Assembly (NCBI GenBank): GCA_019454225.1
Contig: CP075370.1
Location: 2,098,001 to 2,162,000, forward strand
From: Paracoccaceae bacterium
Lineage (GTDB): Bacteria > Pseudomonadota > Alphaproteobacteria > Rhodobacterales > Rhodobacteraceae
DNA length: 64,000 bases
Direction: 5' to 3'
This document shows, one piece after another, positions 37,202-43,785 of the stretch. Positions within the stretch are counted from its first letter, which is position 1; each line of letters starts with the position of its first letter. The notes under the pieces were generated by a model. The model did no database searches. It saw only the letters and a program-made list of their open reading frames with translations, and had not been told where the DNA came from. Made by a program: the position numbers and the translations under genes.

Positions 37202-38392
37202 TCAGGCCGCGGCGGTCAAGGCTTCAAGCCGCTCCGCCCACCAACTGGCCATCCTGACGCGCTCTCCCCAATGTTCGCCCCGCGCATATGCTCGGCGCAC
37301 GTCGTTGGCCTCGACATGGGCCAGCGCCCGCTCGATCGCATCGGGGTTCCAGAGGCCGCTTTCGTTCGCCAGCGTCGAAAAGCTTGCCCGGAAGCCATGC
37401 GCGGTCATTTCGTCGGCGCCATAGCCCATGCGGCGCAGGGCTGTGTTCAACGTGTTTTCGCTCATCACACGCTTCACCGAGACAAGGGAGGGCAGCAGAA
37501 ACTCGGTGTGCCCGGTCAGGGCCTTCAGATCCTTCAGCAAGACAAGCGCCCGTTCCGGCAGCGGTACGCGATGCGGGCGGCGCATCTTCATCCGTTCGGC
37601 TGGGATCGACCAGATAGCTGCTGCCATGTCCACTTCGCTCCAGCGCGCCTGCCTCAGTTCGCCGGGTCGCGGCACCAGCAGCGCCAGAAGCTCCAGCGCA
37701 ATCCTGGTAACCGCCTGCCCTTCATATCCCGCGATGGCGCGCATCAACCTGCCCAGTTCCGCCGCATCGACTATGGCAGCCCTTGGCGTGGCCGTCGGGC
37801 GCACGAGCGCATCGCGCAGGGCATGGGTCGGATCGGTTGTTGCAGCCCCCGAGGCGACAGCGAAGCGAAACACCGTGCCGATGGTGGAGCGCAGTCGGCG
37901 CGCCGTCTCATGGGTGCCGCGCGCTTCCACCTTGCGCAGACAGCGCAGAACGTCGGGGGCGGTGATGTCCTGGATCGGACGATCGCCTAGATCTGCAACG
38001 GCCATGTCGAGAAGCCATTCCAGCTTGCGCATGGTCATGTCTGCGCGCCCTTCGCGATGAACCTTGTCGAGGTATTCGCGGGCCTGAGCCGCGAAGGTCA
38101 GGCTTTCCTGAACCTGATCCTGCCTTTTCTGCGCCTGCTTGGCCTCGCTGGGATCGACCCCCTTGGCAACCATCGACCGGGCCTCGTCGCGCCTTGCCCG
38201 GGCTTCGGCCAGACTCGTTTCCGGATAGGGGCCGATCGACAGCAGTTTTTCCTTGCCGCCGATCCGATACTTGAACCGCCACAGCCGCGCGCCAGTGGGC
38301 TTCACGAGAACGAAAAGCCCGTCAAAGTCCGCGACCTTGTATTGCATCTCGCGCGGCTTCAGGTTCCTGACCGCTGCATCACTCAAGGGCAT
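37202..38392 (-). CDS. P4-type integrase (DUF4102 plus tyrosine recombinase)
   Basis: A 396-residue integrase. N-terminal arm-binding DUF4102 domain (MPLSDAAVRNLKPREMQYKV, DGLFVLVKPTGARLWRFKY), core-binding region, and catalytic domain with Arg in RPGELRQARW, the HGFR motif in MTAHGFRASF, the His-box ALAHVEANDVRRAY and the nucleophile Tyr in that stretch. It lies beside tRNA-Phe, 164 bp from its 3' end, the canonical layout of an island integrating into a tRNA. The upstream DNA holds three TACCCCCA-type motifs (two direct, one inverted), likely its own binding sites. Confidence 0.95.
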   Translation of the reverse strand: MPLSDAAVRNLKPREMQYKVADFDGLFVLVKPTGARLWRFKYRIGGKEKLLSIGPYPETSLAEARARRDEARSMVAKGVDPSEAKQAQKRQDQVQESLTFAAQAREYLDKVHREGRADMTMRKLEWLLDMAVADLGDRPIQDITAPDVLRCLRKVEARGTHETARRLRSTIGTVFRFAVASGAATTDPTHALRDALVRPTATPRAAIVDAAELGRLMRAIAGYEGQAVTRIALELLALLVPRPGELRQARWSEVDMAAAIWSIPAERMKMRRPHRVPLPERALVLLKDLKALTGHTEFLLPSLVSVKRVMSENTLNTALRRMGYGADEMTAHGFRASFSTLANESGLWNPDAIERALAHVEANDVRRAYARGEHWGERVRMASWWAERLEALTAAA

Positions 38393-38422
38393 CTGGGGGT
38401 ACCGCCTTTACCAAAGGCCCGA

Positions 38423-38447
38423 CGATACCCCCACCTATACCCCCAAA
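38423..38447 (+). repeat. Right integrase arm-type direct repeat
   Basis: CGATACCCCCA followed after 4 nt by TACCCCCAAA, matching 25742-25766 in sequence, spacing and orientation. An inverted copy of the unit (TGGGGGTAC) is at 38394-38402 over the integrase start, so integrase binding could also repress its own gene. Confidence 0.6.
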
Positions 38448-38556
38448 CCGGCCGGATCGACGCGGACAAGGGTGGAGCACATCGGACAAACCAAGATACA
38501 AAACCCTTGTAAACCAAGAGATATTGGATGTCATCGGTTGTTTTCGGAGGGGAAAG

Positions 38557-38632
38557 TGGTGCCCAGAGCCGGAATCGAACCAGCGACACGCGGATTTTCA
38601 ATCCGCTGCTCTACCAACTGAGCTATCTGGGC
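38557..38632 (-). tRNA. tRNA-Phe (anticodon GAA)
   Basis: 76-nt tRNA with encoded CCA. The 7-bp acceptor stem GCCCAGA / TCTGGGC is perfect; the D-arm begins TAGCTCAGTTGGTAGAGC; the anticodon loop reads TTGAAAA with GAA; the T-arm contains GGTTCGATTCC. Discriminator base is A. Its 3' end is the integration site of the island. Confidence 0.97.
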
Positions 38633-38639
38633 CCCGTCT

Positions 38640-38657
38640 GCGCGGGGACCCCCGCGC
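38640..38657. terminator. GC hairpin between the yacG operon and tRNA-Phe
   Basis: GCGCGGGG / CCCCGCGC inverted repeat separated by only two bases, so the folded form would open into a shorter stem with a four-base loop. It is 55 nt beyond the yacG stop and 8 nt before the tRNA 5' end. No T-run. It may end the infA-yacG transcript. Confidence 0.35.
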
Positions 38658-38711
38658 GGGTGTGGGGGGTTTAGTCGAGGGCGGGGGGGCTGTCCAGAGG
38701 GGTTTTGCGGA

Positions 38712-38882
38712 TCACAGCGGTTCTGTCGGGCGCGGCGGGGCGGGGTCGTCATCCTCGGCAGGGGGGCCGGGCAGGACGTAGCTGCCGGTCAGCCAGCGCC
38801 CGAGGTCGACGTCGGCGCAGCGGCGGGAACAGAAGGGGCGGTGTTCGGGCACCGTGGGCTTGCGGCAGACCGGGCAGGGCAT
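38712..38882 (-). CDS. yacG: DNA gyrase inhibitor YacG (zinc protein)
   Basis: A 56-residue zinc protein: MPCPVCRKP followed by FCSRRCADVDLGRWLTGSY, i.e. the C-x2-C ... C-x3-C site and the invariant DLGRWL segment of YacG. The start ATG overlaps the last base of the RNase gene stop (TGATG). YacG binds GyrB and blocks gyrase; its cluster with maf and RNase E/G genes is usual in alphaproteobacteria. Confidence 0.9.
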   Translation of the reverse strand: MPCPVCRKPTVPEHRPFCSRRCADVDLGRWLTGSYVLPGPPAEDDDPAPPRPTEPL

Positions 38883-39931
38883 CAGGGCACGCCCCCGGGC
38901 AGCAGCCTGGCCAGTGGCAGCCGGTCGCGGCGGCGGTGGAGTTCGTAGAGCCCCATCGTCGTCCATCCCGAAAGCGCGGTTTCCGCCCCCTCGCCCTTGA
39001 AGGCGGCGCGGATCACCTGGTCGAGGATATGCCGCTCCTTCTTGGGGAAGGGGGCGAAGTCCACAACGGCTTGTCCCCCCAGGCCACGCAGCCGCAACTG
39101 GCGGGGCAGGTCGCGGGCGGCGGCGATGTTCGCCTTCAGCCCGGCGGCGGGCGAGCTGTCGGACCCGGTGTTGACATCAACGGCGACGAGGGCGCGCGTC
39201 GGCTCGATCCAGAGATGGCCGCCGCCGGGCAGGGGGGCGCGGGGCGACAGCAGGGTGTCGATCATCTCGGGCAGGCCGTGGGCGGCGAAAGTGCCCTGCT
39301 CGACGGCATCGGGGGGCGGGTCGGCCCAGTCGCGCCAGGCGGTTTCATGGGCGCCGGCGCCCTCGACCAGCAGCTCGGGCGGGCCGGTCAGATCCTGCGT
39401 CACCGCCTCGGCCAGACCGCGCATGGCGGCGATGTCTTCGGCGATCTCGTCGTCGGTGGCATGGGCGCAGGCCGAGCGCAGGATCAGCCCGAAATCCCCG
39501 GGGGCACCTGCCATGCCCGCGGTGGCGAGCGCTTCGAGTTCCGCCCGTAGCGTTTCGTCCCGCAGCTTGCGCGAGATGTTGAGGCCGGGCGCGCCGGGGG
39601 TGACGATGGCGTGGCGCGACTTGAACAGCAGGCGGGTGCTGACCGGCAGCGCCTTGCCCGGTTCGGCCGGGCCGGTGACCTGCACGACCAGCGGACGACC
39701 GGCCGCGACGCCATCGGTCTGGCGCAGGAATCCGGTCTGATTTCCCGGCAATTTCAGGAACATGCCGCCCATTCCCTTCATCGGGCGGTCGGCCAGCGCG
39801 CGGCAGATGGCGCCGGGCAGCAGGTCATCACCCTCGGGGTCGACCAGCAGATCCTCAAGCTGGCCATCGACCAGCAATGCTGCGGCGGGGCGGCCCGCGA
39901 CGGTGTCGAGCAGGACGAGGCGACCGGTCAT
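38882..39931 (-). CDS. Ribonuclease E/G family protein (short form)
   Basis: A 349-residue RNase E/G-type endoribonuclease. The catalytic region is present: [41 protein letters not shown] with one catalytic Asp, and [11 protein letters not shown] with the second. It is shorter than RNase G (~490 residues): the N-terminal S1-like part is reduced and the zinc-link cysteines are absent. The ATG at 39931 overlaps the maf stop by 4 bp. It probably acts in RNA processing as a reduced paralogue beside a full-length RNase E elsewhere; this is inference. Confidence 0.85.
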   Translation of the reverse strand: MTGRLVLLDTVAGRPAAALLVDGQLEDLLVDPEGDDLLPGAICRALADRPMKGMGGMFLKLPGNQTGFLRQTDGVAAGRPLVVQVTGPAEPGKALPVSTRLLFKSRHAIVTPGAPGLNISRKLRDETLRAELEALATAGMAGAPGDFGLILRSACAHATDDEIAEDIAAMRGLAEAVTQDLTGPPELLVEGAGAHETAWRDWADPPPDAVEQGTFAAHGLPEMIDTLLSPRAPLPGGGHLWIEPTRALVAVDVNTGSDSSPAAGLKANIAAARDLPRQLRLRGLGGQAVVDFAPFPKKERHILDQVIRAAFKGEGAETALSGWTTMGLYELHRRRDRLPLARLLPGGVP

Positions 39932-40527
39932 GCGATGCTCCAGACGGGGTATCCGGCGGCGGCCAGAAGGGCCGCCGTCTCGGCCACGGGCAGGCCCATG
40001 ATGCCGGTGTAACTGCCTGATATCCAAGGGATGAAAGCCCCGGCGAGGCCCTGGATGCCGTAGCCCCCCGCCTTGCCCTGCCAGTCGCCCGAAGCGAGGT
40101 AGCCGTTCAGTTCCAGATCGGACAGGCGCTTGACCTTGACCTCGGACCGGCTGTCGCGCAGCCAGAGGCGTTCACCCCGGCGGACCGCGACGGCGGTGAT
40201 CACCTGGTGCCGGCGTCCCGAAAGTTTCACAAGGAAATCAGCGGCCTCGGCGGCATCTCGGGGCTTGCCGAGGATCCGGCGGCCGAGCGCCACGGTGGTG
40301 TCGGCGCAAAGCACCACATCGTCATTGCCCGCCGTGACGGCCAGCGCCTTTTCACGGGCCAGCCGCAGGCAATAGGGCAGCGGCAGTTCCCCCGGACGGG
40401 GATCTTCGTCGATGTCGGGGGGGCGGATGGCATCGGGCCGGATGCCCAGCGTGCCGAGCAGTTCGAGGCGCCGGGGGCTGGCCGATCCGAGGATCAGACG
40501 CGGGTGGCCAACCTGTTGATTTGACAC
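39928..40527 (-). CDS. maf: Maf family nucleotide pyrophosphatase
   Basis: A 199-residue house-cleaning NTPase hydrolysing modified or non-canonical nucleoside triphosphates. It shows [14 protein letters not shown] at the N-terminus, [18 protein letters not shown] in the middle and [18 protein letters not shown] with the [11 protein letters not shown] ending, all Maf hallmarks. The start codon is GTG at 40527, two bases after the infA stop, so it is cotranscribed with infA, the RNase gene and yacG. Confidence 0.95.
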   Translation of the reverse strand: MSNQQVGHPRLILGSASPRRLELLGTLGIRPDAIRPPDIDEDPRPGELPLPYCLRLAREKALAVTAGNDDVVLCADTTVALGRRILGKPRDAAEAADFLVKLSGRRHQVITAVAVRRGERLWLRDSRSEVKVKRLSDLELNGYLASGDWQGKAGGYGIQGLAGAFIPWISGSYTGIMGLPVAETAALLAAAGYPVWSIA

Positions 40528-40529
40528 GG

Positions 40530-40748
40530 TTACTTGAAGCGATAGTTGATCCGGCCCTTGGTCAGGTCGTAGGGGGTCATTTCGACCTGCACCTTGTCGC
40601 CCGCCAGAACACGGATGCGGTTCTTGCGCATCTTGCCTGCCATCGTGGCGATGAGTTCATGGCCATTCTCGAGTTCGACCTTGAACGTCGCATTGGGCAG
40701 GAGTTCCTTCACGACGCCGGGGAATTCGAGGATGTCTTCCTTGGCCAT
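40530..40748 (-). CDS. infA: Translation initiation factor IF-1
   Basis: A 72-residue OB-fold protein starting [20 protein letters not shown] and ending RINYRFK. It matches the universal IF-1 pattern, including [27 protein letters not shown] ribosome-binding site precedes the ATG at 40748; the longer open frame is not used. It heads the infA-maf-RNase-yacG operon. The 241 bp upstream (40749-40989) hold its promoter, in which I could not place boxes. Confidence 0.97.
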   Translation of the reverse strand: MAKEDILEFPGVVKELLPNATFKVELENGHELIATMAGKMRKNRIRVLAGDKVQVEMTPYDLTKGRINYRFK

Positions 40749-40989
40749 GGTCTCTCCGCAATGGGTTCCGGCCCGCGCGGCGGCGGGCTGCGGGGGGCAT
40801 ATGCGCCGCAGCGGGCGGGATTTCAAGCGAATTCTGCGAATCGGGGGTTAACGCCTTGAAATCCGGGGTTGGCGGGTGGCTGGCCGCCGTCCCGCAGGCG
40901 TCGGTTCGGCGTATGGCATCCGTCCCGACACGCAGCGCGCGGCATCCGGGGTTAACGCAACGCGCGGGCCGGGGACCGGCCGGGCGGGA

Positions 40990-41574
40990 TCAGAGGGTGC
41001 GGAGCCAGAACTGCAGGCGCTTTTCGCTGTCGGCCGTCTCGCCCAGGTCGCGCCAGCGGAAGGCGGCGGTGACACCGGGCAGCGGGGCGTAGCCGCGCCT
41101 GCGCCAGAAGGTATCCAGCGGGCGGTAGTCGGTGGGCCGGGCGGGATGGTCGGGCGGGCGGATCACGGCGCAGAAGGCGCTGTGGCTGCGGCCGAGGTGG
41201 CGGGCGTGGGCCTCGCGCGCGTCGAAGAAGGCATGGCCCAGGCCCCGGCCCCTGTAGGCGGGCAGCAGCACCGACTCGGCGCAGTAGAAGATGCGCGACA
41301 GGTCGTGGCCGGTTCCGGCAAAGGCCGTGGCGAAGCCGTCGTGATCTTCCATCGGGGTGCCGGTGGCGGCGCCGACGAGCCGTTCCGCGTCGAAGGCTCC
41401 GACGAGGATGGCGCCGGGGCTGTCGCGATAGGTCTGCAGGTAGGCCCGTTCATAGGCGGTGTCGCCGTCATAGAGATAGGGCCAGTCGCGGAACACCGCG
41501 ATGCGCAGCGCGGCAAGGTCGTCAAGGGCGCCGTCGAGCGCGGCGCCGGTCAGGGTGCGCAGCGCGACCGTCAC
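40990..41574 (-). CDS. GNAT family N-acetyltransferase
   Basis: A 194-residue acetyltransferase of the GNAT fold. The acetyl-CoA pyrophosphate loop is ESVLLPAYRGRGLGHAFFDA (R-G-x-G-L-G with upstream V-LP), followed by HARHLG and the C-terminal DTFWRRRGYAPLPG. The start is GTG at 41574, overlapping the DksA-type stop by 4 bp (GTGA). Substrate unknown. Confidence 0.85.
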   Translation of the reverse strand: MTVALRTLTGAALDGALDDLAALRIAVFRDWPYLYDGDTAYERAYLQTYRDSPGAILVGAFDAERLVGAATGTPMEDHDGFATAFAGTGHDLSRIFYCAESVLLPAYRGRGLGHAFFDAREAHARHLGRSHSAFCAVIRPPDHPARPTDYRPLDTFWRRRGYAPLPGVTAAFRWRDLGETADSEKRLQFWLRTL

Positions 41575-41843
41575 TTCAGCTGGCTGTCCTTGGACCCGCG
41601 CCGGTTGATGCCGCCCCGCGACTGCGGCCGGGCGTCGCGCGCGGACTGGCAGTCGATGCAGAGCTTGACGCCGGGCAGGGCGGCGCGGCGCGCCTCGGGG
41701 ATCGGTTCGTCACATTCGGCGCAGGTGTCGCGGCTGGTGCCGGCGGGCAGGGGGTTGCGGGCGCGCAGGCGGGCCAGTTCCTCGGCGATCGAGGCCTCGA
41801 TCTGTTCCTCGACCGCGCCGTCCCTTGCCCAACCCCCGGCCAT
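41571..41843 (-). CDS. DksA/TraR C4-type zinc finger protein
   Basis: A 90-residue protein with a short helical start and the zinc finger DTCAECDEPIPEARRAALPG ... KLCIDCQ (C-x2-C-x~17-C-x2-C) of the DksA/TraR family. Short forms like this resemble TraR and prophage-borne homologues that modulate RNA polymerase through its secondary channel. Overlaps the GNAT gene downstream. Confidence 0.88.
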   Translation of the reverse strand: MAGGWARDGAVEEQIEASIAEELARLRARNPLPAGTSRDTCAECDEPIPEARRAALPGVKLCIDCQSARDARPQSRGGINRRGSKDSQLK

Positions 41844-41903
41844 CCTGCGTGCCCCCCTCCTGTGGTCCGATCCTGACGCGCGGGGCCCCGCAGGGTCAAG
41901 ACC

Positions 41904-41920
41904 CGCGCGCGCGTGCGCGC
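41904..41920. other. Alternating purine-pyrimidine (GC/GT) tract
   Basis: A 17-nt strictly alternating C-G/T-G run in the 83-bp gap between the DksA-type and NTF2-like genes, next to the palindrome GCGGGGCCCCGC (41880-41891). The palindrome lies downstream of the NTF2-like gene and may act as an end-structure; the tract could take Z form under supercoiling. Confidence 0.3.
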
Positions 41921-41926
41921 CCCGGA

Positions 41927-42334
41927 TCAGGCCGAGACCTGGGCCACCCAGTCCCTGAGGTTGTAGAAGGTGGTGACGCGCGCGATCCTGCCGTCGCGCA
42001 GGTCGAAGAAGGCCCCGGCGGGCAGGATGTAGGTCTGGCCCCGCGCCTCGGGCAGGCCGGGGTCGGTTTGCAGATAGGTGCCGTGGACGGTGAATTCGGC
42101 GGCGCCGCGCGTGCCCTCGGGGTTGGCGAAGATCACCATGTCGCGCAGCGTCTCGCGATAGCTGACCCCCATGTGGGCGCAGAATTCGGCAAAGAGCGCG
42201 CGGCCCCGGCGGATGCCGCCCTCGTTCACGCGGTGTTCGACATCGTCGGTGACCTGCGCCAGCATCCCGGCGGCATCGCCCGCGTTGAAGGCATCGTAAT
42301 AGGCGGCGATGGTGGCGCGGGCGGTATCGGACAT
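41927..42334 (-). CDS. NTF2-like / SnoaL-type protein (ketosteroid-isomerase-like)
   Basis: A 135-residue cone-shaped alpha+beta-barrel fold protein: TIAAYYDAFNAGDAAGMLAQ at the start, then DDVEHRVNEGG, and RGQTYILPAGAFFDLRDGRI near the end, typical of SnoaL-like and ketosteroid isomerase-like families. The ATG at 42334 has only a weak ribosome-binding site. Function cannot be deduced; such proteins can be isomerases, cyclases or binders of small hydrophobic ligands. Confidence 0.8.
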   Translation of the reverse strand: MSDTARATIAAYYDAFNAGDAAGMLAQVTDDVEHRVNEGGIRRGRALFAEFCAHMGVSYRETLRDMVIFANPEGTRGAAEFTVHGTYLQTDPGLPEARGQTYILPAGAFFDLRDGRIARVTTFYNLRDWVAQVSA

Positions 42335-42416
42335 GCGTGGCTCCCTGATGTTGCGGGCAGGATAGACGGGTGCCACGGGGGCGGCAATCCGGCTTGCCGC
42401 GCCCCGGCCGTTCCCG

Positions 42417-43259
42417 TCACAGCGCGGCGAGCGCCGCTGCGACGGTGTCGGGCATCGGCGTGGTGGGCCGTCCGATCAGGCGCGACAGGGTGCGGCTGTC
42501 GTCGAACAGCACGTCCCGGGCGGCGTGGGTCTCGCTGTCGGCCAGGGCGCGGGCAAAGACCGGCGGCAGGCCGAACCCTTCCAGCGCGGTTGCGTAGTCG
42601 GCCGCGGGCATCGAGACATAGGCGACGGGCTTGCCGGACGCGGCGGCCACGGCGGCGGCCAGTTCGGCGCCGGTGTGGGCGCTGTCGCCGGCGAGTTCAT
42701 GGATCTTGCCCGCATGGGCCGGATCGAGCGCCGCGACGGCAATCGCCTCGGCATAGTCGCGGCGCGCGGCCGAGGACACGCGGCCATGGCCCGCCGCGCC
42801 GAGGATGGCGCCATGGGCCAGCGCCGCGCCCAGCGCGCCGGTGTAGTTCTCGGTATACCAGCCGTTGCGCAGGATCGTGGCGGGAATGCCGCTTTCGGCC
42901 AGCGCGGCCTCGGTCGGGCCGTGGTCGAGCGCCAGCAGCATCGGGTTCGCCGCGCCCCGGAGCAGCGAGGTATAGACGATGCGGCCGACACCCGCCGCGC
43001 GGGCCGCCGCGATGGCGGCGCGGTGCTGGCCCACCCGGTCCTGCAGGTCGTTCGACGAGATCAGGACCAGCACGTCCACCCCCCGCAGCGCTGCGGGATC
43101 GGCGGAGGCATAGTCGAAGGCGCGCACGGCGACGCCCAGGCCGGTGGCATTGCCGGGGCTGCGGGCGAGCGCGACGGGGGCGGCGCCCCGGTTCTTGAGG
43201 GCCTCGATGGCCAGGCGGCCGAGCTGGCCGGTGGCTGCGGTGACGGCGATGGTGGTCAT
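42417..43259 (-). CDS. NmrA-type NAD(P)H:quinone oxidoreductase (QorB-like)
   Basis: A 280-residue atypical short-chain dehydrogenase: TIAVTAATGQLGRLAIEAL is the dinucleotide-binding start, followed by VDVLVLISSNDLQDRVGQH and a GRIVYTSLL strand. This pattern matches QorB-type NAD(P)H:quinone oxidoreductases. Divergent from an HxlR regulator with an operator between them, a common redox or electrophile-responsive pair. Confidence 0.88.
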   Translation of the reverse strand: MTTIAVTAATGQLGRLAIEALKNRGAAPVALARSPGNATGLGVAVRAFDYASADPAALRGVDVLVLISSNDLQDRVGQHRAAIAAARAAGVGRIVYTSLLRGAANPMLLALDHGPTEAALAESGIPATILRNGWYTENYTGALGAALAHGAILGAAGHGRVSSAARRDYAEAIAVAALDPAHAGKIHELAGDSAHTGAELAAAVAAASGKPVAYVSMPAADYATALEGFGLPPVFARALADSETHAARDVLFDDSRTLSRLIGRPTTPMPDTVAAALAAL

Positions 43260-43303
43260 GGCGGGCGATCCTTTCGTGGCTGTGCGGGAGGGAGATAGCG
43301 CTT

Positions 43304-43340
43304 TACTTACGAAAGGGAAGTACCTACATTTGTGTAAGTA
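43304..43340. promoter_or_regulatory. HxlR operator between qorB-like and hxlR genes
   Basis: Exact inverted repeat TACTTAC (43304-43310) and GTAAGTA (43334-43340), 23 nt apart, in an AT-richer divergent promoter region. A partial third unit (GTACCTAC) sits between. TACTTAC-type half-sites are known for HxlR/HypR/YodB-like regulators. Confidence 0.6.
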
Positions 43341-43371
43341 TCGCGCGTGCAGCGAGAGCGACGAGGTTCCG

Positions 43372-43770
43372 ATGCCCCCCGAAAGCACCCCCGAAACCGA
43401 TGCCATCGCCCTGCTGGACAGGATCGGGCGGGGCGACGTGATGGCGGCGGAATGCCCGTCGCGGGCGATCCTTCAGCATCTGACAAGCCGCTGGGGGGTG
43501 CTGGTGATGGTGGCGCTGTCGACCGGCACGCACCGGTTTTCCGCATTGCGCCGCCGGATCGGCGGGGTCAGCGAGCGGATGCTGGCGCAGACCCTGCAGG
43601 TGCTGGAGGCCGATGGCATGGTGCGGCGCGTGGCGCATCAGGTGGTGCCGCCGCATGTGGACTATTCGCTGACGCCGCTGGGCCGCGAGGCGGCGGAGCG
43701 GGTGCTGGCGCTGGCCGGCTGGGTCGAGGTGAAGCTGCCCGAGATCCTGGGCGACAGGGCCGCCGCCTGA
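43372..43770 (+). CDS. HxlR family transcriptional regulator
   Basis: A 132-residue winged-helix regulator: CPSRAILQHLTSRWGVLVMV (with the redox-relevant Cys near the N-terminus), then HRFSALRRRIGGVSERMLAQ as the recognition region and SLTPLGREA in the wing. Conserved Cys at this position is the sensing residue in HypR/QorR-like members. Divergent qorB-like gene is the probable target. A longer frame upstream overlaps the operator and is discarded. Confidence 0.9.
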   Translation: MPPESTPETDAIALLDRIGRGDVMAAECPSRAILQHLTSRWGVLVMVALSTGTHRFSALRRRIGGVSERMLAQTLQVLEADGMVRRVAHQVVPPHVDYSLTPLGREAAERVLALAGWVEVKLPEILGDRAAA

Positions 43771-43785
43771 CCCGCCGGTCAGGCG
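43764..43785. terminator. Shared hairpin spanning two convergent stop codons
   Basis: Perfect 9-bp inverted repeat CGCCTGACC / GGTCAGGCG with a CGCC loop. The left arm contains the TGA of the HxlR gene and the right arm the reverse-complement stop of the dimethylglycine-dehydrogenase-type gene. It looks like a two-way end-structure, again without T-runs. Confidence 0.5.

Larger units (their letters stand above)
25668..38571. mobile_element. Genomic island integrated at the tRNA-Phe 3' end
   Basis: About 12.9 kb bounded on the right by tRNA-Phe and its adjacent P4-type integrase, and on the left by an imperfect copy of the tRNA 3' end (GTGGTGCCAGAGCCG against GTGGTGCCCAGAGCCG, one base missing). 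Just inside both ends lie matching direct repeats of TACCCCCA-type sequence in the same orientation. The island carries a second recombinase, regulators, an IS3-family element and a broken restriction-type locus. Stretches inside, especially 28200-29000, are visibly less GC-rich than the flanks. Boundaries rest on repeat comparison by eye. Confidence 0.7.

Noticed and set aside
38383-38601. 72-codon ORF across the integrase promoter and tRNA-Phe
   Set aside because: It overlaps the tRNA and arm repeats; similarity to a frame at the left end (WGYRWGYRR-type) only reflects the shared repeat.
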